Positions 14,039-21,393 of a DNA stretch of 24,313 nucleotides are shown here, piece after piece. This DNA comes from an uncultured bacterium. GTDB taxonomy: Bacteria > Verrucomicrobiota > Lentisphaeria > Victivallales > UBA1829. Each line of letters begins with the position of its first letter. Position 1 is the stretch's first letter. The notes beneath the pieces were generated by a model that was not told where the DNA came from, did not search any database, and saw only the letters and a program-made list of their open reading frames with translations. Both the position numbers and the translations under genes were made by a program. Location of the stretch: positions 1-24,313 of the forward strand of contig URKJ01000054.1 of the NCBI GenBank assembly GCA_900548385.1, written 5' to 3'.

Positions 14039-14095
14039 AGCAACATTTCCGGAAAAACCTTCTTTTTTTGCTTGACTTTTCCCGGAAATGTTGCT
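14039..14095. promoter_or_regulatory. Candidate operator: 14-bp inverted repeat around the GT2 operon promoter
   Basis: AGCAACATTTCCGG at 14039-14052 is repeated as its exact complement at 14082-14095, centre to centre 43 bp (about four helical turns). The left arm lies upstream of the -35 box, and the right arm fills the spacer between -35 and -10. Such placement suits a regulator acting by looping or by blocking/activating RNA polymerase. The divergent AraC gene is the obvious candidate binder. Confidence 0.6.
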
Positions 14096-14100
14096 ATAAT
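14072..14100 (+). promoter_or_regulatory. Promoter of the GT2-pseudopilin-GH-PA14 operon
   Basis: TTGACT (14072-14077), 17-bp spacer, TATAAT (14095-14100): the closest match to the sigma-70 consensus in the window. The leader to the ATG at 14179 is about 70 nt and AT-rich. Confidence 0.75.
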
Positions 14101-14178
14101 TAACTTCACATATCTGAATCGGTCATATATTCCAAAATATAAAAATAAATACGGAGTGGAAAGGTTTTCCGCAGCGGA

Positions 14179-15774
14179 ATGATGTCACAGAAACACTCAA
14201 AATTTGACAAACTGGATCCTGTGACCCGCGCATTTGCGGAGACGCACCCCGAAACCTGCGCGGCAGTCACCACGACATGGCAGCAGAAACTGTACTACTC
14301 TCTGTTGGTGCTTTTTCTGCTGTTCCTCCTGAAATACCGTTGGGACCTTTTTGTGTTTCTTGTCTGCGGCGTGCTGATGCTGCTTTATGCGGGCGCGGTT
14401 CTGATGCGTCTGATCGCGGGAGTCTATACCGTTTTCGGTTATGGCGAAGAAAGAGTTTCCTCCGGAGAACTTGCCGCGCTTTCCGATAAGGAGCTGCCGG
14501 TTTACACGATTTTGATTCCGCTTTACAAAGAGCCGGAAGTTGCCCAAAAAATTCTGAAACGGATTGCCGCATTGGACTATCCATCGGACAAGCTGGACGT
14601 GAAACTGCTTCTGGAAAGCGATGACATGGAGACTTACAACGAGCTCACGAAAACGCATCTGCCGGAAAATTTCACGATCATGCGGGTTCCCGACGCTCAG
14701 CCTAAAACCAAGCCGCGCGCCTGTAACTTCGGCTTGCGGGAGGCGAGGGGAGAGTTCTGCGTAATTTATGACGCCGAGGACATTCCCGATCCGGACCAGC
14801 TCCGGAAGAGTGTGGCGGTGTTCCGGCGCGACACCTCCCGGCGTCTGGCGTGTGTGCAGGCGAAACTCAATTACTATAACTCCCGGCAGAACTGGCTGAC
14901 CGGATTCTTTACGGTGGAATACACCACTTATTTCGATCTCGTGCTCGCCGGATGGCAGAAATTCAATATGCCGCTTCCTCTCGGCGGGACCTCGAATCAT
15001 TTCCGCACGGAATACCTGCGGATGATCGGGGGCTGGGATCCGTTCAATGTCACCGAGGACTGCGAACTGGGAATCCGGATTTACGAAAACCGTTGGCGTA
15101 CAACGGTGCTTGACTCCACGACAATGGAAGAGGCGAACTCCCGTCTCTGGAACTGGATGCGGCAGCGTTCCCGCTGGGTCAAGGGATTCATTCAAACTCA
15201 TCTTGCCCACTACCGGAATCCGTTTGCCACGATCCGGAGACTTGGCCTTTACGGTGCCGCGGGCGGCTATATGGCGGTCGGTGGCGCGGCGCTGATGATG
15301 TTGACGAATCTGGTTTACTGGCCGCTGACTCTGCTCTATCTGTTCCTTCTGATTCACGGACTCACCGCCGGAGAAAGCCTGAGTTCCCTGCTGATCGCCT
15401 CCAGTACACGCGAAAGCGTTTATCAGGGCGTGAACTTTGCAGGAATCACATGGCGCGCGTGGCCGATGCTGTACATCGGCCCGGGCGAGAGTCCGTTCTG
15501 GTCGCTGATTTCGCAGATTTTCTGTGCGGGAACGGTGTTTCTGTTTTTCTCGAACATCCTTCTGGTTGCGGTGCATGTCGCGGCGGTCCTGAAACGCCGC
15601 TTCTATCATCTGATTCCCCATGCGTTGCTGATGCCGTTTTACTGGATCCTGATTTCCTGCGGAGCATGGAAAGGATTCCTGCAAATTTTCACGAAACCGT
15701 TTTATTGGGAAAAAACCGTGCACGGACTCGATTCCGGATGCGCTAACCAACTTCAAGGAGAATCCATCAAATGA
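14179..15774 (+). CDS. Membrane GT2 glycosyltransferase, cellulose-synthase/XagB-like
   Basis: 531 aa. Two helices (about 38-51 and 56-80) precede the cytosolic catalytic domain, and about four follow (about 360-500). GT2 motifs: VYTILIPLYKEPE (108-120), ESDD (146-149, first Asp motif), YDAEDIPDP (197-205, DxD position), LPLGGTSNHFRTEYL (266-280), VTEDCELG (291-298, catalytic TED) and QRSRW (329-333, the Q/RxxRW of processive synthases). It should polymerise a glycan from a nucleotide sugar at the inner membrane and pass it out; no PilZ domain is visible. Start: GGAG at 14153-14156 is 22 nt from the ATG, but the intervening GGAAAGGTTTTCC can fold and shorten that gap. It is first of four coupled genes; its stop overlaps the pseudopilin start (ATGA). 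Product sugar unknown. Confidence 0.88.
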   Translation: MMSQKHSKFDKLDPVTRAFAETHPETCAAVTTTWQQKLYYSLLVLFLLFLLKYRWDLFVFLVCGVLMLLYAGAVLMRLIAGVYTVFGYGEERVSSGELAALSDKELPVYTILIPLYKEPEVAQKILKRIAALDYPSDKLDVKLLLESDDMETYNELTKTHLPENFTIMRVPDAQPKTKPRACNFGLREARGEFCVIYDAEDIPDPDQLRKSVAVFRRDTSRRLACVQAKLNYYNSRQNWLTGFFTVEYTTYFDLVLAGWQKFNMPLPLGGTSNHFRTEYLRMIGGWDPFNVTEDCELGIRIYENRWRTTVLDSTTMEEANSRLWNWMRQRSRWVKGFIQTHLAHYRNPFATIRRLGLYGAAGGYMAVGGAALMMLTNLVYWPLTLLYLFLLIHGLTAGESLSSLLIASSTRESVYQGVNFAGITWRAWPMLYIGPGESPFWSLISQIFCAGTVFLFFSNILLVAVHVAAVLKRRFYHLIPHALLMPFYWILISCGAWKGFLQIFTKPFYWEKTVHGLDSGCANQLQGESIK

Positions 15775-16529
15775 AAAAGCACCCGTTTTCCCTTATCGAA
15801 CTTCTGGTAACGATCGCCGTCATCGCTATCCTGATCGGGATTCTCGTTCCCGCTCTGAACATGGCAAAGCAGAAAGCGATCGACTTGCATTGTATCAATA
15901 ATCTGAAGCAGTTCGGAACCGCATTCATGACCTATCGCTCGGACTGTGAAGACAAGATGCCCATGTGGAGTTCCGATCTGTTCCCGACCTATATCTCCTC
16001 CGCGCAAGTCTTTGAATGCAAACGGGATTTGAACGCCAGAAACAGTTCCTATCCGAATGATGACTGGAAACTGAATGTGCCTGGCAACAGTACCGATGAA
16101 CGGAAATTCAAAGAGGCTTATGACTTCCCCTGTACGGCGGACAGCGGACGGCAGATTGAAAGCGATGATCCCAAAACCAAACTGCGGATCAGCTATTTCT
16201 ACGAATTCGCGTATGCCAAAGCCTCCTGGGAACTGGCGGAAGCCGCCGAAAATGCAACCTGGTGGGATTTGAAATATTATCAGCTGAAAAATATGGCTCC
16301 GGCCGGAATGGCGGATTCGGTGGACGGATCGCAAAAACAACTTTTTCAGGATAATACCACATTTTTCCGTGACCGCCAGTCAACATTCCCCGTCCTGCGC
16401 TGTTTCTGGCACATGAAAGGCATGAGTCCGGAACGGGAGAACACTCCCGTCTACAATCTTGCTTATGACGGCAATATTTTTTACAGCGGGCCTCCCGCAT
16501 GGGAAGTGAATTCGTGGACGCAGAAGTGA
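15771..16529 (+). CDS. Prepilin-type N-terminal methylation-motif protein (pseudopilin-like)
   Basis: 252 aa. The N-terminus MKKHPFSLIELLVTIAVIAI is a type IV pilin/type II secretion leader: short basic lead, F6 as mature residue 1, E10 as the conserved Glu5, then one helix to about residue 29. The residue before the cleavage site is proline (P5), not the usual glycine. The rest is a soluble beta-rich domain with cysteines (C41, C61-region pair) and a tail WHMKGMSPERENTPVYNLAYDGNIFYSG, similar in spirit to the H-x(n)-DG motif of Planctomycetes/Lentisphaerae proteins of this class. Such proteins are extremely numerous in Lentisphaerota and mostly of unknown role. Probably inner-membrane anchored, with the globular part in the periplasm. 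It overlaps GT2 by 4 bp, and the GH gene starts 5 bp after its stop, so it is likely part of the same glycan system. Confidence 0.85.
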   Translation: MKKHPFSLIELLVTIAVIAILIGILVPALNMAKQKAIDLHCINNLKQFGTAFMTYRSDCEDKMPMWSSDLFPTYISSAQVFECKRDLNARNSSYPNDDWKLNVPGNSTDERKFKEAYDFPCTADSGRQIESDDPKTKLRISYFYEFAYAKASWELAEAAENATWWDLKYYQLKNMAPAGMADSVDGSQKQLFQDNTTFFRDRQSTFPVLRCFWHMKGMSPERENTPVYNLAYDGNIFYSGPPAWEVNSWTQK

Positions 16530-16534
16530 GCCGC

Positions 16535-18952
16535 ATGAAAACGCATGTCGTCTTTTTGTTCCTTTTCTCCTGTATGCTTCTGCATGCCGCTTATCTGTTC
16601 CCCGGCGACTGGAAGGCGGAGCGGAACGGAGCTGCGGCAGTTCCGGAGACCGCCGCGGAAGCTGCGATTCTCAATGCGGAGTTTCCCGGTGGTGTTCTGC
16701 TTTATAAAGAACAGCCGCGGTTCCTGTTTGCTCCGGACCGCCGCGCTTTTGCCGCCGGGGAGCTGATTATGGAAGTTCGTGCGGATGAAATCACGCATCC
16801 GCTCAAAGCATGGATCTTTTTGAAGGATAAGGACGGTGCCTGGTTTCAGTCCGGCAGGGAATACCGGCTGAATCCGGGCGAATGGACTCGTCTTTCCGTC
16901 CGTCTCGACCAGCCGGGACGTTCGCTGTTTCCGATGGGGCACCATGCCGCATGGAGCGGCTTTTTCGCCTCCAAAATATTCGCCGCCGGTATTTCGCTTT
17001 ACGGAGAGCAAAAACAGAATGCCGTCATTCAAATGCGTTCCCCCGTATTTGAGGGAGAACGGGATCAACAACCGCCGTTGATCAAAGACTGGGTTCTTCC
17101 GGAGACCGGGACAAAGTTCAAGCGTCTGATCTCGCGCTTTAATTTGAGCAAAGAGTATTTCAACCCGTTTGATCCCGAAGAGGTCGCCGTTGATTTTGAA
17201 GTACTTCTTCCTTCCGCGCAGGGAAAAATTCAGACATGGCCGGCGTTCTATTCCTCCGACTGTCTGCGCGGATTTCATTTCACTGCGGAACAAGTCCGGA
17301 TGCAGGGATTGCCGTTCTGGGAATTCCGTTATACGCCGCAGGAACCCGGCGAACATAAAATCCGGCTGAAAATCACGGATCCGGCTGCCGGAAACAAGCC
17401 TTTTTACAGCGAATGGCGGACGGTTCGCGTTCAGGATTCCAGGGAGCGCGGATTCATCCGGATCAGTAAACGCAATCCGCGTTATTTTGAATATGACAAT
17501 GGACGTTTTTATTTTCCGGTCGGTATCAATATACATTCCAACACCGATCAGCGCAGCGAACGCGCCTGTGGTTTTCCGCATCTTCCCGACCGCGGCAATG
17601 CGGATTATGAAGATTATATTCTCCGCTGTTCCGAAAACGGAATCAACCTGATGGAAGTCTGGATGGCGTCGTGGACCTATTCGATTGAATGGAGCGCCTC
17701 GCGGAACGGTTTTTACGGACTCGGTCATTACAATCTCCAAACCGCCTGGAAACTGGATTTTCTGCTGGATTTCGCCCGCCGGTACGGCGTCAACATCAAC
17801 CTTGTACTGGACAATCACGGAAAAGTCGCCGATATCTGCGATCCGGAATGGTATGATTCCCCCTATAATGCAAAAGGGATTTTCGCCAAAGCCAACAATG
17901 GTTTTCTTCAGGCCGCCGATGAATTCTGGAGCGATCCGAAAGCAATCGCCTATGCCCGTAAACGCAACCGCTATATTGCCGCCCGCTGGGGCGCGGACCC
18001 CGCAATATTCGCCATGGAACTTTGGAGTGAAGTCGACCTGGTGGCGAATGCGCACGGAAGAAGAAATGAAATGATTAAATGGCACAAAATGACAGCAAAC
18101 GACATAAAACGGGATACACAGGCACGCTATCTTGTTGCCACCCACATCTGTGGAGAGATTGGTAATCTGATGGGATGGCGGGATCTTGCCGTCGATCCGC
18201 CGGAGTTGTCCCATATCTGCTGTGACGCATACCGCAACAACCGGATCCCCATTGTCAATCAGATGCAGCTTCATCAGGAACGGATCAATCCGCTTCTCAA
18301 ACCGGTTCTGATTACAGAATACGGCGGTACCAATGCCGCCGGCGGGACTTCCCAGCTCAAAGCCGATATTCACGGCGGACTCTGGGCGGCACTGTTCACC
18401 CGCCACGCAGGCACTCCGCTGCTGTGGTGGCATGATTTCATCCACATTAACAACCAGTATCCCCATTTCAAGGCATTCAGCCGTTATCTTGAGGGAATTG
18501 ATCTGACCCGGGGCAATCTGCAATACGGTGTTATGCGGATCTCTTCCCGGAAAGCAAAACTCTATCAACCGTTTCTGAAACAACTCCGGAAGCGGCTGCC
18601 GGAGCGGGTCCGGAAACTGGCATTCCCCGATTACGGACTGGGCGGTTTGTGGCTGAAACAGGAATACCCCGGACGCGCCACATCCCTGTTCGGCTGGTTT
18701 TACAACGCATACGAATTGAAGAATTATCGTAACGAACAGTCGGAAGTTCCGTTGTCTTCCCGGATTGTTCTTCATATGCAGACGAACATGTCTTCCGGTC
18801 ATTATCTGGTCCGCTGGTTTGACACAATGAGCGGTGATTGTATATCATCGTCCCTCATAGATTGGACAAAAGGCGGCGAACTTTGGCTGAAAGCTCCGGA
18901 GATCAGACTGGATCTGGCGTTTAAAATGATCCGGATCGGGGAGGGGAAATGA
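16535..18952 (+). CDS. Secreted clan-A glycoside hydrolase with DUF5060-like N-terminal domain
   Basis: 805 aa from the ATG at 16535, chosen because it begins a signal peptide, MKTHVVFLFLFSCMLLHAAY (cleavage about residue 18). Residues 20-180 look like a carbohydrate-binding beta-sandwich. About 195-300 resembles DUF5060 (FNLSKEYFNPFDPEEVAVDFEV, WEFRYTPQEPGEHKIRLKITD). About 315-640 is a TIM barrel: FYFPVGINIHSNTD, YILRCSENGINLMEVWMASW, NINLVLDNHG, IFAMELWSEVDL with E499 as acid/base, and PVLITEYGGTN with E595 as nucleophile. A C-terminal beta domain ends the chain. The mechanism would be retaining glycosidase; the substrate is unknown (DUF5060 proteins are often mannan or agar active). It is translationally coupled with both neighbours and predicted to be exported, so it likely trims or degrades the glycan made by the GT2 protein. 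Confidence 0.82.
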   Translation: MKTHVVFLFLFSCMLLHAAYLFPGDWKAERNGAAAVPETAAEAAILNAEFPGGVLLYKEQPRFLFAPDRRAFAAGELIMEVRADEITHPLKAWIFLKDKDGAWFQSGREYRLNPGEWTRLSVRLDQPGRSLFPMGHHAAWSGFFASKIFAAGISLYGEQKQNAVIQMRSPVFEGERDQQPPLIKDWVLPETGTKFKRLISRFNLSKEYFNPFDPEEVAVDFEVLLPSAQGKIQTWPAFYSSDCLRGFHFTAEQVRMQGLPFWEFRYTPQEPGEHKIRLKITDPAAGNKPFYSEWRTVRVQDSRERGFIRISKRNPRYFEYDNGRFYFPVGINIHSNTDQRSERACGFPHLPDRGNADYEDYILRCSENGINLMEVWMASWTYSIEWSASRNGFYGLGHYNLQTAWKLDFLLDFARRYGVNINLVLDNHGKVADICDPEWYDSPYNAKGIFAKANNGFLQAADEFWSDPKAIAYARKRNRYIAARWGADPAIFAMELWSEVDLVANAHGRRNEMIKWHKMTANDIKRDTQARYLVATHICGEIGNLMGWRDLAVDPPELSHICCDAYRNNRIPIVNQMQLHQERINPLLKPVLITEYGGTNAAGGTSQLKADIHGGLWAALFTRHAGTPLLWWHDFIHINNQYPHFKAFSRYLEGIDLTRGNLQYGVMRISSRKAKLYQPFLKQLRKRLPERVRKLAFPDYGLGGLWLKQEYPGRATSLFGWFYNAYELKNYRNEQSEVPLSSRIVLHMQTNMSSGHYLVRWFDTMSGDCISSSLIDWTKGGELWLKAPEIRLDLAFKMIRIGEGK

Positions 18953-21324
18953 TGAAAAGACTGTTTCTGTTTTTATTAGGCATATCGCTTGCCGCCGCCG
19001 AATGGCATGAACCGGAAGCGATGTACCGTCTGACCGTTGAACATGATGTCACCGGGGAATACGGCTATCTGGATTTCAGGAAAATCTGTCTGCCGGAAAC
19101 GGTGGACAACGGGCTCCGGGTCTATTCTGTCCGGGGCGAAAAAATTCCGGTTCATCAATACGATGCGGATCATCTGCTTCTCCCGTCGTCGGACAAAAAA
19201 GAAACCTACTACATTTATTACGGTTATTCCAAACACCAGCCGTTGCAGTGCTGGGATCCGCAGCAGAATCCGGTTCCGGCGGATTACCGGCTGCGCCAGC
19301 GCGATGTCAGCCGCCGTTATCCGAACGCTCCGGAGCAGGTCGGAACAATAGACAGTCTGAAACAGAATTCGCCGTTCATCCGCAACCGGCGGGAGTTATG
19401 GAGTCAAACCGGAACTTTTGCCGTTGCCCGGACCGATTATCTGACCCGGCTCCACGAGGCGCTTGTACGGAAGAAACCGCCGGAACAAATATCCGCTGCC
19501 GAATTCCGGAAACAGGAAAAACAGCTTTCCGACAGAAACCGTTCCATCCGTTCCGTGGCATCGGAAACCTTGGAATCCGTATTTTTCAACCACTTCCGCA
19601 ACCGTCACGGAAGCAACGCATCCCGTATCTTTTTCACGCAGCGACCATTTGATACCGACCGCAACTTCATTACCTGTTTCTTTGGCAATCTTGCCATCGA
19701 GGAAGCCGGAGAATATGAGTTCCGCCTGAATACCAACTCCACCCGTATTTTCCGCCTGAACGGGAAAACGGTGCTGCGCCGGTTCGGCGAGTTTCAGAAT
19801 CCGAATTCCTATGCGATCGGTTCCTCCGATATTCTGACCGTTCCGCTCTCCCGCGGATCACACTTTCTGGAATTTCTCTATTACAAAGGACCGATCGCCA
19901 ACTGGGCGGCAGTATCCTGGCGGAAAAAGGGGCAGGGGGCATTCCGTCTGCTGACCGAAGATGATTTCGCTCCGGCGATTCCGCTCTTTCCCTCGTATTC
20001 AGCAGACCGGAACGGAAAACTGTACCCGGTTGTTCTGCGCGATGATTCGCTTGCGCTTTATACTGCAAAGCATCACGCCTACTCGCTGGACCGCTATCAA
20101 GTGCTGAACGGAAGCAGTTTTCCGTATCACTGGATGCTGGATGAAAAACGTTTTGAATCGGATGTCAATGTTTTCGCCCTGCGGGATCCATCCACGCCGG
20201 TATTGAAACTGGTTCCGGAAAATCCGGATTTCCTGCCGATGGAGATCATCCGGAAGCCGCGCACGGGAACAAAAGCTCCGCTGCGGCCGGATCTTTCCCT
20301 GCGGTTGTGGGCTCCGCATTTTCTGTACGACGATGAATATGCCTCAATAACGTTGGAAATCAACTCCGGTCTGCCAGTGGATTACAAAGCTCTGTTGAAA
20401 GTGGAGTCCCCGGCAATGAATCCGGTATTTCACACCTCGGAAGAGTACCTGTCTATTTCCGCCATCCCGATGGAGCATGAAGACCGCTATGCGAAAAACC
20501 GTATTCTGAAAAAAGCCTTCTTTTTGGACGGACGGGGCATACAACAGGACTTTTCAACGGATTTCCGGTTGATTCTGCCCGGTCTTGTGGCGGACGCGAA
20601 ATCGTTGCGGATTCTTCCGGTATCCAAGCTGCCGGAGGAGCTCCAGACCTCCCCGGAAGGTTTGCTGGATGCCGAGGGACGCCGTCTGCTGCCGATTCTG
20701 CATCGTGCCTCTCTTCATGAGATTCGCGCCTGGGAACTCCCCCGGAAACTCGGTTCGGAGTGGAAAGCGCACAAACGGATTCTCGTTATTGCCGAGGATC
20801 TTCCCGGATTGCGCGATCAGCTTTCCGCGCACTTTTCCGCCCACAAAATGGAACTGGAATTCCTGCCATGGAGCAAAAGTGCGCTGCCTTCGGGAAGTTT
20901 CGTCATGGAGACGCTTCCGGCGGCACGCAAACTGATCGGTTCCACGGAAGCCGACGGTGCGATTCTGATTCCGCCCGGTCCGGACCGCTACGGCATTCTC
21001 GGCAGACGCGAGGAACTGAATATGCTGTCGTTGCTTTTGGAACAGTTGTCCGGAGCAGGAAAAATGCGGACGATCATCCTTTCCACACCGTTTCCACAGC
21101 GTCCCCGTCAATTCCGGAACTCCGGAGAACCGGAATTACATGAGTCCCTGCGCAAACTGAAGCGGGAGCGCGGAATCTCGTTTCTGGAACTGAACGCCGT
21201 TCTGCGGAAGAGTCCGGAATGGTCCGATGACGCTTATCTCAGCAACGGTCAGGAATTGCCGCAGCCGCCCGCCTTGATTTCCGCCGCAGCCGCCCTGATC
21301 AGCGCGGAATTTGAAAGAAAATAA
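18949..21324 (+). CDS. Secreted multidomain protein: PA14-like domain and degenerate SGNH-like C-terminus
   Basis: 791 aa; the start overlaps the GH stop by 4 bp (ATGA) and GGGGAGGGG lies just ahead. Signal peptide MMKRLFLFLLGISLAAAE (cleavage about 17). Residues 25-95 resemble a DUF2341-like beta domain (YLDFRKICLPETVDNGLRVYS). About 222-340 resembles PA14, a carbohydrate-binding fold: FGNLAIEEAGEYEFRLNTNSTRIFRLNGK, then SRGSHFLEFLYYKG and WRKKGQG. A middle beta region follows. About 608-790 has the spacing of an SGNH hydrolase (ILVIAEDL, AILIPPGPDRYG, TIILSTPFPQRP, DDAYLSNGQEL), but the GDS serine and the DxxH histidine are missing, so catalysis by that mechanism is unlikely. Domain names are inferred from pattern only. 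Probably a surface glycan-binding or glycan-modifying accessory in the GT2 operon. Confidence 0.65.
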   Translation: MMKRLFLFLLGISLAAAEWHEPEAMYRLTVEHDVTGEYGYLDFRKICLPETVDNGLRVYSVRGEKIPVHQYDADHLLLPSSDKKETYYIYYGYSKHQPLQCWDPQQNPVPADYRLRQRDVSRRYPNAPEQVGTIDSLKQNSPFIRNRRELWSQTGTFAVARTDYLTRLHEALVRKKPPEQISAAEFRKQEKQLSDRNRSIRSVASETLESVFFNHFRNRHGSNASRIFFTQRPFDTDRNFITCFFGNLAIEEAGEYEFRLNTNSTRIFRLNGKTVLRRFGEFQNPNSYAIGSSDILTVPLSRGSHFLEFLYYKGPIANWAAVSWRKKGQGAFRLLTEDDFAPAIPLFPSYSADRNGKLYPVVLRDDSLALYTAKHHAYSLDRYQVLNGSSFPYHWMLDEKRFESDVNVFALRDPSTPVLKLVPENPDFLPMEIIRKPRTGTKAPLRPDLSLRLWAPHFLYDDEYASITLEINSGLPVDYKALLKVESPAMNPVFHTSEEYLSISAIPMEHEDRYAKNRILKKAFFLDGRGIQQDFSTDFRLILPGLVADAKSLRILPVSKLPEELQTSPEGLLDAEGRRLLPILHRASLHEIRAWELPRKLGSEWKAHKRILVIAEDLPGLRDQLSAHFSAHKMELEFLPWSKSALPSGSFVMETLPAARKLIGSTEADGAILIPPGPDRYGILGRREELNMLSLLLEQLSGAGKMRTIILSTPFPQRPRQFRNSGEPELHESLRKLKRERGISFLELNAVLRKSPEWSDDAYLSNGQELPQPPALISAAAALISAEFERK

Positions 21325-21334
21325 ATATAGTGAC

Positions 21335-21362
21335 TGGAAAACTGCCAAACTTCATTTATATT
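21335..21362 (+). promoter_or_regulatory. Possible glnS promoter
   Basis: TGGAAA (21335-21340), 16-bp spacer, TATATT (21357-21362). No terminator hairpin is visible between the preceding operon and glnS, so read-through is also possible. Confidence 0.4.
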
Positions 21363-21393
21363 ATATGAATTTAATTGAAGGAGTTTATCAGGC

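Noticed and set aside
16481..18802. A 773-codon open frame on the minus strand, opposite the secreted hydrolase gene
   Set aside because: It is antisense to a gene with signal peptide, catalytic motifs and coupling on both sides; its translation shows no domain and it arises from the codon bias of the real gene. The same holds for the long antisense frames at 14197-15756, 12013-13065 and 4681-5949.
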